64,000 nucleotides of DNA, from contig NZ_BDGT01000017.1 of NCBI RefSeq assembly GCF_001748285.1, positions 34,007 through 98,006 of the forward strand. The letters run 5' to 3'. The notes under the pieces are model-generated. The model was not told the origin of the DNA and made no database searches. It was given only the letters and a program-made list of their open reading frames with translations. The stretch's first letter is position 1; every line of letters begins with the position of its first letter. This document shows positions 51,597 through 61,413 of the stretch, in pieces. This DNA comes from Thermogemmatispora onikobensis (lineage in GTDB: Bacteria; Chloroflexota; Ktedonobacteria; Ktedonobacterales; Ktedonobacteraceae). The translations under genes were made by a program, and so were the position numbers.

Positions 51597-53768
51597 ATGG
51601 TCACATCTTCTGCTGATGAGAGGAAAGAGGGGACACTGGCGTCCGGGCGTCTCGTCTATGGCGCTTGCCCCCATGACTGTCCCGATGGATGCGCTTTAGA
51701 GACCCTGGTCGACGAGCAAGGAAGGGCAGTGAGTTTGCGCGGGCGGGCTGATCATCCCATTACCCGCGGCTGGCTTTGTGCCAAGGTGAATCGCTATCTG
51801 GAGCGCGTCTATCACCCCGAGCGCCTGCTGTATCCCCAGCGTCGTCGGGGTCCCAAAGGGAGCGGCTCCTTCGTGCGTATCAGCTGGGAGGAAGCTTTTG
51901 CTGAGATCAGTGAACGCTGGCGACGCATCATTGCTGAGCACGGAGCCCAGTGCATCTTGCCGTACAGCTACGCGGGCACACTTGGATTAGTCAACGGGGC
52001 CGTGACTGACTCACGCTTCTGGAATCGCCTGGGAGCCTCGCGACTCAAGCGTGCTATCTGTGGGTATGCTGCCGAGGAGGCGGTGCGGCTCACCATTGGC
52101 TGGCGTCTGGCGCCTTCCCCAGAGATGTTGCTGCAGAGTCGACTGATTTTGATCTGGGGCAGCAATCCAGCGAGTACGGCCCCGCACATCATGCCTTTCC
52201 TGCGCCAGGCGCAGCATCAGGGGGCGCGAGTTATTGTCATCGACCCGGTGCGCACTCTGACAGCGCGTTCTGCCGACTGGCATATTCAGCCCTATCCTGG
52301 AACCGATGCAGCCCTGGCCCTGGCTATGATGCACGTTATTATCAGCCGCGGCCTGCACAACCAGGCCTGGATCGACGCCCATACTGTTGGCTGGGAGCAG
52401 CTGTGTGAGCGCATCATGCGTTATCCACCTGAGCGTGCGGCGGAGATCACTGGCCTACCGGTCGAAACGATCACGGAGCTGGCCATCACCTATGCCACTA
52501 CTACTCCGGCTATGCTACGGGTGACCGATGGCATCAATCGCCATACCAACGGTGGGCAGACTGTCCGTACACTGCTCTGCCTGCCGGCCTTGACCGGTCA
52601 ATATGGGCTGGTGGGTGGAGGGGTCATGTACAGTACCAGCGACTGGTTGCAGTGGGACGCTGAGGCAGTCAAACACGAGCATGATCCGGCCTGTCCGCCA
52701 GCGCCGCGCACCCTCAACATGAATCGTCTGGGAGCCTTGCTCACCGGTGAGGCCGACCCGCCCATCTATGCCCTCTATGTCTATAACGCCAATCCGGTGG
52801 CCTCCTCCCCCAACGCTGGCAAGATCGTCGAGGGCCTCCAGCGCGACGACCTCTTTGTCGTGGTCCACGACTTGTTTGAAACCGATACAGCGCGCTACGC
52901 CGACATCTTGCTGCCAGCAACCAGCCAGCTTGAGCAGACCGATCTCCACAAGGCTTATGGCCATCTTGCACTTCAGTACAATGCCCAGGCCATTGCCCCA
53001 CTGGGGGAGGCGCGCAGCAACTGGGATGTCATGCGCGGCCTGGCGCAGGCACTGGGCTTCACCGAACCCTGGCTGCAAGAAGATGCCGAAGCTGTCATCC
53101 GGGGAGTGCTGGAGGCCACAGCGGCACGCTCGCCGCTTCTGAAGGACATCACCCTGGAGCGCCTGCAGCGTGAAGGGTGGGTGGCGCTGGCCATCCCAGA
53201 AGAGCGGCGCCTGCCTTTCGCCGATGGCCGCTTTGGCACCCCTTCCGGCAAAGTTGAGTTTTACTCGCAGCAGGCGGCAGAGCTAGGCTATGATCCCCTG
53301 CCCGACTGGGTGCCCGATGGCGAAGCGCCTCTTGGTCCTGGAGCCAATGGGCAGCGCGAGCGCCTCGTGCTGGTCTCGCCGGGTGCGCATCACTTCATCA
53401 GCTCCAGCTTCGGCAATGTAGCAACCTTGCGTCGTAAAGAGGGGCGGCCTAGCGTTCGTCTCCATCCTGATGAGGCCCGAACACGCGGCATTCGAGATGG
53501 CCAGCTCGTGCGTCTCTCGAACGAACTGGGAAGCTGTCTGGTCTTTGCCGAAGTAAGCGATGAGGTGCGTCCGGGCGTGCTGGCGGCCAGCTCCGTCTGG
53601 TGGCCGCGCTTCAGTCCCGATGGACGCAATATCAACTGGCTGACTTCCGATCGCCTGGCGGACTTCAATGGTGGCAGTACCTTCCACACCACGCTCGTCA
53701 CCATCGAGCCTGTTGCCGCAGTGTCGCAGTCGTCCTTCGGCGAGTCGCAGGAGGTTGTCAGGAACTAA
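51597..53768 (+). CDS. Molybdopterin bis-MGD oxidoreductase, formate dehydrogenase/DMSO reductase superfamily
   Basis: 723 residues from the ATG at 51597 with GAGGAG upstream. CPHDCPDGC ... GWLCAKV binds one [4Fe-4S] cluster at the N-terminus. RAICGYAAEEAV carries the probable Mo-ligand Cys. WGSNPASTAPHIMPFLR, VIDPVRTLTARSADWHIQPYPGTDAALALAMMHVI, YNANPVASSPN and the C-terminal molydopterin-dinucleotide-binding domain (LVSPGAHHFISSSFGNV, VRLHPDEARTRGIRDGQLVRL) are standard. No iron-sulfur or membrane subunit and no Tat signal are seen, so it is a cytoplasmic stand-alone enzyme. Substrate cannot be assigned. A tail of about 15 residues overlaps the convergent methyltransferase by 4 bp. Confidence 0.88.
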   Translation: MVTSSADERKEGTLASGRLVYGACPHDCPDGCALETLVDEQGRAVSLRGRADHPITRGWLCAKVNRYLERVYHPERLLYPQRRRGPKGSGSFVRISWEEAFAEISERWRRIIAEHGAQCILPYSYAGTLGLVNGAVTDSRFWNRLGASRLKRAICGYAAEEAVRLTIGWRLAPSPEMLLQSRLILIWGSNPASTAPHIMPFLRQAQHQGARVIVIDPVRTLTARSADWHIQPYPGTDAALALAMMHVIISRGLHNQAWIDAHTVGWEQLCERIMRYPPERAAEITGLPVETITELAITYATTTPAMLRVTDGINRHTNGGQTVRTLLCLPALTGQYGLVGGGVMYSTSDWLQWDAEAVKHEHDPACPPAPRTLNMNRLGALLTGEADPPIYALYVYNANPVASSPNAGKIVEGLQRDDLFVVVHDLFETDTARYADILLPATSQLEQTDLHKAYGHLALQYNAQAIAPLGEARSNWDVMRGLAQALGFTEPWLQEDAEAVIRGVLEATAARSPLLKDITLERLQREGWVALAIPEERRLPFADGRFGTPSGKVEFYSQQAAELGYDPLPDWVPDGEAPLGPGANGQRERLVLVSPGAHHFISSSFGNVATLRRKEGRPSVRLHPDEARTRGIRDGQLVRLSNELGSCLVFAEVSDEVRPGVLAASSVWWPRFSPDGRNINWLTSDRLADFNGGSTFHTTLVTIEPVAAVSQSSFGESQEVVRN

Positions 53769-54586
53769 CTGGAGGCAGGCGAAGGCGGAGGTGAAGAGCG
53801 GTACTGATAGAAGATCTCGTAGAGCACCAGGGCCGTGGCGACCGCCAGGTTAAGCGAATCGCTGCGGCCCGTCATGGCAATGCTCACCATGAGGTCGCAG
53901 CTCGCCTGTTGGGCGGGAGAGAGACCTTCGCGCTCGCTACCCATCAGCAGGACCAGAGGAAGTGGATAGCGCAGGGAGCGATAGTCGGTCGCAGCTGCCC
54001 CGGAGGTGCCGACCACTGTGCAGCCCGTTTCTTCCTTCCAGCGCCAGAACTCGGCCAGGCTGGCGCGAATAAGCCTCTGAGAGAAGAGGGCACCCATGCT
54101 GGCGCGGACAGCGTTAGGATCATGGGGGTCGGCGCAGTGATCGAGCAGTATCACCCCGCGAGCGCCAGCCGCATCAGCGGTGCGCAGGATTGTCCCGATA
54201 TTGCCCGGGTCCTGAGCGGCATGCAGAGCCACCCAGTAGTCGCCGGGAGCTGGGTGCAGCTCCTCCAAACGGTGCCAGCGTTGACGGACGACGGCGGCCA
54301 GACCCTGGGGACCCTCCTTTTGCGAGAGGCTGCTAAAAACTGTCTCGCTCACCTCCAGTACGGGGACACCTGCCGCCTGGGCCTGGGCCACAAGGGAACG
54401 GGCGAAGTCGCTACGCAGCAGAGAAGGCGCCACCAGCAGCATCTCAACGGGGGCTTCTGTCTGGAGCGCCTCCGCCACCAGGCGAATACCTTCGATGAAG
54501 AAGCGACCGCTGCGCTCGCGCTCGTGGCGCTGGCGCAGGGCCCGGATCGCTTTAATACGTGGATTAGCGGGACTGGCAATCTGCAT
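53765..54586 (-). CDS. TrmH/SpoU-family RNA 2'-O-methyltransferase
   Basis: 273 residues from the ATG at 54586. The N-terminus (IASPANPRIKAIRALRQRHERERSGRFFIEGIRLVAEAL) is the L30e-like RNA-binding substrate domain; the SPOUT knot shows ALHAAQDPGNIGTILRTADAAG (motif 1, with N and R), LLMGSEREGLSP (motif 2) and SDSLNLAVATALVLYE (motif 3). It methylates a ribose 2'-OH in rRNA or tRNA using SAM; the site is unknown. Relatives include TsnR-type thiostrepton-resistance enzymes. Confidence 0.92.
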   Translation of the reverse strand: MQIASPANPRIKAIRALRQRHERERSGRFFIEGIRLVAEALQTEAPVEMLLVAPSLLRSDFARSLVAQAQAAGVPVLEVSETVFSSLSQKEGPQGLAAVVRQRWHRLEELHPAPGDYWVALHAAQDPGNIGTILRTADAAGARGVILLDHCADPHDPNAVRASMGALFSQRLIRASLAEFWRWKEETGCTVVGTSGAAATDYRSLRYPLPLVLLMGSEREGLSPAQQASCDLMVSIAMTGRSDSLNLAVATALVLYEIFYQYRSSPPPSPASS

Positions 54587-54899
54587 AAACCGGTCTCTAC
54601 CGCAAGATAAAGCAAAGACGGCTCTTGCCTCTTCCAACCTTGCTTCGCTGCTGTCAGACGCGTGTTGTTGTCAGGCTGGTCCCGCTTATCATACTGTCTC
54701 TCCTCCAGAAAGGCAAGCCGTTCCAGCCAGTTCTCTCTCGATTGGCCAGAGAAGCCGTTGCCGGCAGCGCTGGCGACTGCACATGGCCTCTGGAGAGAGC
54801 TGAGGCCCGTGTGTGTCAGAAGCTGCGGAGACTGTGCTATAATGAGGTTGACTCGCAGGTCTCATCTCGTCTTCAGGCATGAAGAGGGGAATGCATCGT
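54587..54899. other. Divergent intergenic region, 313 bp, with extended -10
   Basis: Between trmH-like (minus) and the GAF kinase (plus). TG-C-TATAAT at 54835-54843 is a perfect extended -10 for the kinase. No other feature. Confidence 0.5.
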
Positions 54900-56888
54900 G
54901 TGAAACAGCGATCAACCAGGCAGCAGGAGAGCAGCCTAGAGCGACAGCAGCGGGAGTTGCTCCGTCACATCATAGATATCGGTGCCTCATTACGCCTGGG
55001 AATGGATACTGATACGCTGCTACAGCGCGTATCGGAAGCTGCCTGTAAGGCGCTCCGTTTTCGCTATTCGGCGCTCTATCTCAATAACGGGGCCGGCTTT
55101 TTTGAGGCGAGGGCCTCAGCGGGCCTCTCGCCGGAGCAGCATCGCTACCTGATCGAGCACCCCCTGCCCGAGGAGGCGGTCAACAAGCTGATCTGCGAGC
55201 GCTACCGCATCGGTAACTCCTACTTTGTACCCAAAGGCGACCCCATTTGGCGCGACGCAACCCTCGCCAGCTTCTTCATCATTGTCGATGATCGCGTCGA
55301 GGCCGTACCTCTGGACTCTACTCCGCTAGGCGAGCCGGATTTAGGCCCCGAATGGCAAGTTGAAGATCTGCTGATCGTGCCTCTGCGCGGTGCCGATAAC
55401 TCTCTTCTTGGCTTTCTAACGCCCGATTCTCCCCTCAACGGCCTGCGCCCAACGCTGGAGATTCTGGAACTGTTCGAATTGTTTGCCAACCAGGCTGCAA
55501 TTGTGATCGAAGGCACGCGGCTTTACGAAGAGCTGAAGCGGCACAGCGAAGAGCGGGCAGCCCTTGTCAAGATCGGGAGAGCCCTCTCGGCCCCTGACGA
55601 CCCGGGGGACCTGCAGAGCATCTACCAGACCATTTATGAGCAAGTAGCGCCCATGATGCCCGTCGACGCTTTTTATATTGCCCGCTATGTCCGTGATGCC
55701 GAGGGCGAGAAGCTGGTAATGGAATTCTTAATCGACGATGGAGTCAGGTATCCTGCGGTCGAGTTCGGCCTCATTCTGCCGCAGACGCATGATATCCTCT
55801 TTCATGAGCCGGTTGGCCGACTCATAACAACCAGTCGAGAATTTCTTGAATTTGCCGGTCTCGCGGCGAGCGACGAAGGAGCGAATCTTCTTGGGAGCAA
55901 CCGACCGGCGGAGTCGATTCTCTTTGTCCCGCTGCGCTATGGGGAAAAAGTGCTGGGACTGCTTTCCGTGCAGTCCTATCGGCCTCAGGCCTACACTCAG
56001 AGGCATCTGGAACTGCTGAAAGAGATTGGCATTCAGGCGGCCATAGCTATGAATAACGCGCAGCTCTATACAGAATTGCGTGAAGCTCTCAAGCAAGCGC
56101 AAGAATCCGAGCGCCTCAAGAATCACTTCCTGATGACTGCCTCGCACGAGCTGCGCACACCGCTGACGGCCATCCAGGGTTATCTGGAGCTGTTGGGGGA
56201 TTTTGGGGAATCGCTGGATGAAGAGGCCAAAGCCCGTTTCATCAACAACGCGCGCCGGGCCTGTGAAGAGTTAGTCTTGCTGCTTGGCAATGTGATGGAT
56301 GCCAGCCGCATTGACCAGGACCGTGTCATGCTCAAAATGGAGCCGGTGCAGGTTGTTCGTCCTGTCATGCTCATCCTGGAGATTCTGGAGCCGATCCTGG
56401 TGCGTGAGGAGAGGAGCATGTCCATTGAGGTGCCCGAGGATCTACAGGTGTGGGCGGATGATCTGCGGCTACGTCAAATTCTTCTCAACATCGTTGGCAA
56501 TGCGCTCAAATACACCCCGGTGGGGTCGCCCGTCGCCATCTCGGCGCGACGTCTCAGCTGGGAAGAACTCTCTGGTCTCCCCTCTCTGGCGGGTCAGCAC
56601 TGCCCGGCCAGGCCGCCGTCGGGCGCTTTTGCACTGATTGCGGTGCGTGACTGGGGACCGGGGATCTCGCGAGCAGATCAGGCGCGCCTCTTTACCAGGT
56701 TTATGCGCCTACCCAACGCTCTCAACAGTATGCAGCGCGGTGCAGGGTTAGGGCTATATCTCTGTCGTCAGCTGACCGAGGCGATGGGAGGCTCGATCTG
56801 GATGGAGAGCGAGGGAATTGCCGGCGAAGGCTCGACCTTCTACATCGCGCTGCCGCTCTATTCTGAGGAACAGTGTAACAAGGAGTGA
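54900..56888 (+). CDS. GAF-domain sensor histidine kinase
   Basis: 662 residues from the GTG at 54900 with AAGAGGGGA 9 nt upstream; ATGs at 54879 and 54891 are alternatives. Two GAF domains (about 20-190 and 215-385: LLQRVSEAACKALRFRYSAL, LLIVPLRGADNSLLGFL, LFVPLRYGEKVLGLLSVQ), then HisKA with phospho-His in MTASHELRTPLTAIQGYLELL and HATPase (NIVGNALKYTP, RDWGPGISRADQ, AGLGLYLCRQL). No membrane segment: a soluble sensor of a small ligand or redox state. No regulator adjoins; a PHP phosphoesterase follows 7 bp later. Confidence 0.92.
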   Translation: MKQRSTRQQESSLERQQRELLRHIIDIGASLRLGMDTDTLLQRVSEAACKALRFRYSALYLNNGAGFFEARASAGLSPEQHRYLIEHPLPEEAVNKLICERYRIGNSYFVPKGDPIWRDATLASFFIIVDDRVEAVPLDSTPLGEPDLGPEWQVEDLLIVPLRGADNSLLGFLTPDSPLNGLRPTLEILELFELFANQAAIVIEGTRLYEELKRHSEERAALVKIGRALSAPDDPGDLQSIYQTIYEQVAPMMPVDAFYIARYVRDAEGEKLVMEFLIDDGVRYPAVEFGLILPQTHDILFHEPVGRLITTSREFLEFAGLAASDEGANLLGSNRPAESILFVPLRYGEKVLGLLSVQSYRPQAYTQRHLELLKEIGIQAAIAMNNAQLYTELREALKQAQESERLKNHFLMTASHELRTPLTAIQGYLELLGDFGESLDEEAKARFINNARRACEELVLLLGNVMDASRIDQDRVMLKMEPVQVVRPVMLILEILEPILVREERSMSIEVPEDLQVWADDLRLRQILLNIVGNALKYTPVGSPVAISARRLSWEELSGLPSLAGQHCPARPPSGAFALIAVRDWGPGISRADQARLFTRFMRLPNALNSMQRGAGLGLYLCRQLTEAMGGSIWMESEGIAGEGSTFYIALPLYSEEQCNKE

Positions 56889-56895
56889 GTTGTAG

Positions 56896-57756
56896 GTGAC
56901 GAAGGAACGCTCTTTTGCAACAGTCAATGAGCACAAAACGAGCCTGGCCAGCGCTACGGCTTTGATGACCGCTGCAGGATACAGCCGTGCAGATATTCAT
57001 ATGCATACGAACCTTGGTGACGGTTGGGCCAGTCCAGCGCAGGTCATCAAGGAAGCGCGGCGTCGTGGATTGCGTCTTATCGCTATCACCGATCACGACC
57101 ACCTCGAAGGGGCCTGGCGTGTGGCTGAGCTGCTTGCCAGGGAGCAGGCCATCGGTCAAGATGGAGACGGCCCGGAAGCGGCGACGCCTCTCGAACTGGT
57201 GATCGGGGTCGAGGTTACCACCCGTGATGGCCATCTCCTGGGACTCTTTGTAGAGAAGGCCCCTCGCGCCCAGCGACCGGTAGAGGAAGCCATCGATGAG
57301 ATCAAAGCCCAAGGAGGACTGGTCATCGTGCCTCATCCCTTTGGGCGTCTGGTGCCCAGTTTAAGCCGCGCCAGGATCGAAGAGCTCCTCAACAAGGGCT
57401 ACTGTATCGATGCTCTGGAGATGTACAATCCCTCGCCAGCAAACGCCTCGCAGCGCCATAGAGTACGCCTGGCTAACCAGCAATGGCGGCTGGCGGAGGT
57501 TGGTGGCAGCGATGCCCATTTCTGGCAGCACATTGGCGTGGCTTACACGCTCTTCCCCGGGCAGAGCGCAGAGGAGCTGCGTCAAGCTATTCTCCAGCGG
57601 CAGGCTGCACCTGGCGGTCAAGAGGTGCCAACGCCGCGCTTGCCGCTCGGCGTCTATGTGGCGCAATGTGCCTGGAGCTGGCTGGTCGATCCTCCTCGGC
57701 GTGCCTGGCGCGCGCGCCGCAATCACCAGAATCATCGCACCCTGGTGGTGCGGTAG
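56896..57756 (+). CDS. PHP-domain phosphoesterase
   Basis: 286 residues from a GTG. ADIHMHTNLGDGWASPAQVIKEARRRGLRLIAITDHDHLEG is the PHP N-terminus with the HxH and DHD metal ligands; GVEVTTRDGHLLGLF supplies the Glu/His, VIVPHPFGR the next His and VGGSDAHFWQHIG the terminal Asp-x-His. The relatives include the TrpH/YciV type, which hydrolyse 3',5'-nucleoside bisphosphates or short RNA. Co-transcribed with the GAF kinase. Confidence 0.9.
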   Translation: MTKERSFATVNEHKTSLASATALMTAAGYSRADIHMHTNLGDGWASPAQVIKEARRRGLRLIAITDHDHLEGAWRVAELLAREQAIGQDGDGPEAATPLELVIGVEVTTRDGHLLGLFVEKAPRAQRPVEEAIDEIKAQGGLVIVPHPFGRLVPSLSRARIEELLNKGYCIDALEMYNPSPANASQRHRVRLANQQWRLAEVGGSDAHFWQHIGVAYTLFPGQSAEELRQAILQRQAAPGGQEVPTPRLPLGVYVAQCAWSWLVDPPRRAWRARRNHQNHRTLVVR

Positions 57757-58178
57757 GTACACATGGCTGAGCGTGGCTGAGCGTGGCTGAGCAGTGGTTG
57801 ATCGGGGAGCTGGAGAGGGCTTTCTGCCAGGCCTCTGGGGCATGCTCTCAGCCCATACATACAGTCGAGCGGCTCGCTGCCGCGCCGCTCAGGGCGCTCA
57901 AAGAGGAGCGTTCTGCTCTCGCCCTTCTCCTCTTTATGAGTCTCTGCTCCTTTCTTATTTTTTGCATCATGTAGCCTTCTTCTGGACCCTGATTCGTCTC
58001 CGGCGCTTCGCGACCCGCGTCGCATCCAGTTGGGAGTTGGGGGCAGCCGGGTGATAGCCGGGTGGCAGCCGCTCCCCAGGGAAAGATAAGTGACCCCTCA
58101 GCCTGGTCAAGTAACATATAATAGAGGGTGATATTCGGCCAGCGGTAACCGCTACCCTAGAAAGAGAGTAAGCTTTCC
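57757..58178. other. Intergenic, 422 bp, with short tandem repeat and promoter
   Basis: Starts with almost three copies of the decamer TGGCTGAGCG (57764-57793). A -10 TATAAT lies at 58117-58122, about 55 bp before the next ATG. No gene is evident between. Confidence 0.45.
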
Positions 58179-58529
58179 ATGAACTTATACGAACAATTGC
58201 AAGTCATTCATGAGCGCCTGAACAACATCGGGGCCCATGAAGATAGCATTGCCCTGGTAGAGAAGCTGCTCAAGCGTGCCGAACCCACCAGGTATGACCG
58301 GACTCAGATCTCGCAGATGCAAGTCTTAAGACACATGCTGCGCATGCCCGATGTCATCGATAATTACGATATCTATAACGATCTGCAAGAGCTAATGGGA
58401 GAGCACTCTGAGGTCGAACTGATGGCCCGCGAAGAGGCGGCGCCTCCAGCCTATGAGGACACGACGCGCCGGCCCAAGCCACGCTCCTACTATAAAGCGC
58501 GCAAGGCCAAGGAGAAGAAAAGCAGCTAG
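58179..58529 (+). CDS. Small helical protein of unknown function
   Basis: 116 residues. The first 75 are helical and charged (LYEQLQVIHERLNNIGAHE, ALVEKLLKRAEPTRYDRTQ, MLRMPDVIDNYDIYNDLQELMG) and the tail is Lys/Arg-rich (RPKPRSYYKARKAKEKK), suggesting nucleic-acid or ribosome contact. No family recognised. Own -10 (TATAAT at 58117-58122). Confidence 0.7.
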   Translation: MNLYEQLQVIHERLNNIGAHEDSIALVEKLLKRAEPTRYDRTQISQMQVLRHMLRMPDVIDNYDIYNDLQELMGEHSEVELMAREEAAPPAYEDTTRRPKPRSYYKARKAKEKKSS

Positions 58530-58796
58530 ATCGCGATAAGAGCTGACTCTTCCCTTGGCCCTTTCTTTTCTGGGGGCTACTCGGAGCGTAACGGCGGCCA
58601 GTTGGCTGAACGGTGTAGTAGGGCCATCAGGAGGCCACCAGGAAGGAGGACCACAGCGAAGAGGGAGCGAAGGCCAGGACCTTGCAAGCTGAGGAGGCAG
58701 GTCAGATTCCCACCAAGGCGCAAGGCGAGTCAGGTTCTGGTTCCTTGCGCTGCAGGCTGCAGCGTCTGGCAACAGACAGGAACCTGCCGAAGACGC

Positions 58797-59561
58797 TTAC
58801 GCTTCCGCTGGGGGAAGATGGCCTTGCCCCTCTGATGCCGATCTATCTGACAGGAGCCGTCGCTTAAGAAACTGGAGCTGCTGCTCTACTTGCTCGTCCC
58901 GATCAAGTCGTTCCAGCTCATGGTCCAGAGCATTGCCGCCAGCGGTCAGGAGAGGGGGAGAGAGAGGGCTGTCCAGCGTGCCCTGTTCGAGGAGAGAGTG
59001 CAAGGCGCTGGCGCGGGCTTCCGCTGTCAGGATCTTCTCCTGAGCGCGCTCCAGGGCAAGCTGCATTTCCGTCATCTCCGTACTCAGACCTGTGAGGGCT
59101 TCCTCAATACGGGCCTGGGCCTGAGCGGCGCTATAGCGAGCCTTCAGGACCTCTTTCTGGGTACGAAAGGCCTCCACTCGCATCCTCAGTCGCTGCTCCA
59201 GCTCAATCAGCTGTTCCTTTTGCGCACGCACCTGCCCCAGTTGTTGCTCATAGCTATTGAGCTGAGCCAGCAACAACTCACGGCGCTGCAGGACCAGGCG
59301 GGCCAGATCTTCACGATTAGCGCGAAGCGCATGAAAAGCCTTCTGCTCATAGCGCTCTGTCTGGCGCTGCAGCTCTGCCTGTTGAAGTTCCAGGCGTCTC
59401 TCGCTGGTAGCCACATCGGCGACGGCGCGACGAAGCTGCTGCAGCTGCTCCACTTGTTTCTGATAGGAATAATCGAGCACCTGCGCCGGGTCCTCTGCTC
59501 GCTCAAGGGCGGCCTTACTGCGGATGCGCAGCAGCAAGGCCAGGCGTGAAAGCAAGCCCAT
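58797..59561 (-). CDS. PspA/IM30 (ESCRT-III-like) family protein
   Basis: 254 residues from the ATG at 59561, chosen for AGAGGAGG 6 nt upstream; longer frames are non-coding. MGLLSRLALLLRIRSKAALERAEDPAQ is the PspA-type N-terminal amphipathic helix, followed by DYSYQKQVEQLQQLRRAVADV and about 160 residues of coiled coil (LELQQAELQRQTERYEQKA, ARLVLQRRELLLAQL, YSAAQAQARIEEALTGLS). Family members bind and remodel membranes under envelope stress. The C-terminal third is variable. Confidence 0.9.
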   Translation of the reverse strand: MGLLSRLALLLRIRSKAALERAEDPAQVLDYSYQKQVEQLQQLRRAVADVATSERRLELQQAELQRQTERYEQKAFHALRANREDLARLVLQRRELLLAQLNSYEQQLGQVRAQKEQLIELEQRLRMRVEAFRTQKEVLKARYSAAQAQARIEEALTGLSTEMTEMQLALERAQEKILTAEARASALHSLLEQGTLDSPLSPPLLTAGGNALDHELERLDRDEQVEQQLQFLKRRLLSDRSASEGQGHLPPAEA

Positions 59562-59799
59562 GACTGCCTCCTCTCGTGCTGCTTGCCGTCGGGAAGTCCC
59601 TGCTGGCTGTGCGCTTACTAATCTCTTGCTCGTACTATTGCTTGTTGGTCTTGCGCCCCAGGTGGTGGTGCTGCTCTCGCCTGCCAGACGGTACTGCGCC
59701 GCCAGACCTCCAAGATACCGCTGTCGACATGATATCACAAACGAGGCTACCAGGCTCCCTGGAGCCTGGGAAAACTGTCGGCCTCTTCCTTCCCCCCTC

Positions 59800-59828
59800 T
59801 TGACATTTGCGCGAGGAGGGGCTATAAT
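59800..59828 (+). promoter_or_regulatory. Perfect consensus sigma70 promoter of tRNA-Gly
   Basis: TTGACA (59800-59805), exactly 17 bp, TATAAT (59823-59828); start near 59835, about 15 nt before the tRNA. Confidence 0.9.
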
Positions 59829-59849
59829 AAATGCCGTCAAGAGTGAGAC

Positions 59850-59924
59850 GCGGGCTTGGTGTAGCGGTAACATGCAACTTTCCCAAAGTTGAGATCACGG
59901 GTTCAAATCCCGTAGCCCGCTCCA
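59850..59924 (+). tRNA. tRNA-Gly (anticodon CCC)
   Basis: Acceptor GCGGGCT/AGCCCGC, D arm GTGT-ACAT, anticodon stem CAACT/AGTTG with loop TTCCCAA (anticodon CCC, reads GGG), T arm ACGGG-TTCAAAT-CCCGT, discriminator T and encoded CCA (59922-59924). Flanked by a consensus promoter and a terminator, a self-contained unit. Confidence 0.95.
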
Positions 59925-59934
59925 GGTTTCCTGT

Positions 59935-59964
59935 GAACGCCCCGCACTGCGGGGCGTTCCTTTT
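59935..59964 (+). terminator. Rho-independent terminator after tRNA-Gly
   Basis: Stem GAACGCCCCGC / GCGGGGCGTTC with ACT loop (59935-59959) followed by CTTTT. Confidence 0.9.
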
Positions 59965-60048
59965 GGCTATCTCTCTCCTCTACCAGCCTCCCATAACTCG
60001 CGAGCTTTTTGCTGAGTCATGGTCGCAGAGGCGGCTCCTCACCTGGTC

Positions 60049-61413
60049 TCAGCTGCCTTGCTGGCGCCGCTCCTCCAGAGCACGCTGCATCTGCTGCATA
60101 TCGCGTGCCACTGTGCGCAGACCCAGGAGGCAGATCAAGCCAGCCAGCAGCAAGGCGCTGGGGGCGGTACTCAGCAGAGCGAGGTGGAGAGAACTGTGCT
60201 CCTTCAGCAAGCCGATTAGCGCCGGGGCAGAGGCATCGCCAAGCAGATGGGCGAGCAGCAAGGCGAGGCCCAGAGCTGTGGCGCGCACTTCTGGCAGCAC
60301 TACATCCTGGATAACGGCATTCAATGGGCCAGTACAGAAATTGAGGGCCACGCCAGCCACAAAGAGCGTTGCCACGAAGAGGGAGAGCTGGTGGAAGAGG
60401 AGAGCCAACAAGGCTAGCGGTGCTCCAATCAGGAAGCCCAGCGTAGCCACCAGCAAGCGCCCCTGGAGGAAGCGGCGCTGGGCGCGATCTGCCAGCAGGC
60501 CCCCAAGCACTGTACCGACCAGACCGCTCCCGACCAGGAGCGCGCCCGCCAGCAAGCCCGCCTGGCTCAGGGTGAGGTGAAAATCCAGAAACAGGTACGT
60601 TGGCAGCCAGGCTGAGGTTCCCCCAATCGTAAAGAAGCTGCAGATGAGGGCGCCCAAAAGCACCCAATAGGTAGGAATGCGCACAATAGCTCGGGCCTGG
60701 CGCCAGAAATCGCTGCTCAGACTGGCATGGCCCTCGGCCACCAGTGCCGACGAAGAGGCCTCAGATCGCCCTTGTGTCTCCTGTGCCTCCTCCTCCTCAA
60801 ACGAGCCACGGGCAGGCTCATGGAGGCGCCAGGCCAGGAAAGCCACCACCAGCCCTGGCAGCCCGACCACATAGAAAGCCCAGCGCCAGCCGAGTGTATC
60901 GGCGATCAAGCCGCCGATTACGAAACCCAGCGCCGAGCCGATCAACGTCGCCGCCGCCCAGTAGGAAAGCACACGCCCACGTTGGGCGGGAGGGAAATAG
61001 TCACCCAGCAGCGAGAGCGAAGCGGGCGCATAGCCAGCCTCGCCGATCCCAAGGACCGAGCGCGTGATGAAGAGCTGGATGAAGTTTCGGGTCAACCCCG
61101 TAATGGCGGTGGCGAGGCTCCAGAGGCCGACGCAGAGACTGACGATGTTCTTGCGCAGCGTGCGGTCAGCCCAGATACCCAGCGGCAAGGTGGTCAGTCC
61201 ATAGACAAGCAAGAAAGCTGAATTCAGGAGCCCGGCCTCGAAATCGCTGATCTGCAGATCGTGCTGGACCCGGGGGAGGATCGCCGGTAGAATATAGCGA
61301 TCGGCGTAATTGAGCATATTAATCACTAATAGAACGACCAGAGCAAAGCGTGCCTCGGCGCGTGTGGGCCGCCGTAGGCGCTGACCTCTAGAGGCCGGGG
61401 TGACGGCGGTCAT
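60049..61413 (-). CDS. MFS transporter (spinster-like)
   Basis: 454 residues from the ATG at 61413 (RBS AAGGAG). About 12 TM helices. NMLNYADRYILPAILPRVQHDLQISDFEAGLLNSAFLLVYGLTTLPLGIWADR is the family N-terminus with motif A at its end; GIGEAGYAPASLSLLGDYFPPAQRGRVLSYW is typical of spinster/hexuronate-type exporters. A hydrophilic Glu/Ser-rich loop of about 35 residues lies in the centre. Substrate unknown. Confidence 0.88.
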   Translation of the reverse strand: MTAVTPASRGQRLRRPTRAEARFALVVLLVINMLNYADRYILPAILPRVQHDLQISDFEAGLLNSAFLLVYGLTTLPLGIWADRTLRKNIVSLCVGLWSLATAITGLTRNFIQLFITRSVLGIGEAGYAPASLSLLGDYFPPAQRGRVLSYWAAATLIGSALGFVIGGLIADTLGWRWAFYVVGLPGLVVAFLAWRLHEPARGSFEEEEAQETQGRSEASSSALVAEGHASLSSDFWRQARAIVRIPTYWVLLGALICSFFTIGGTSAWLPTYLFLDFHLTLSQAGLLAGALLVGSGLVGTVLGGLLADRAQRRFLQGRLLVATLGFLIGAPLALLALLFHQLSLFVATLFVAGVALNFCTGPLNAVIQDVVLPEVRATALGLALLLAHLLGDASAPALIGLLKEHSSLHLALLSTAPSALLLAGLICLLGLRTVARDMQQMQRALEERRQQGS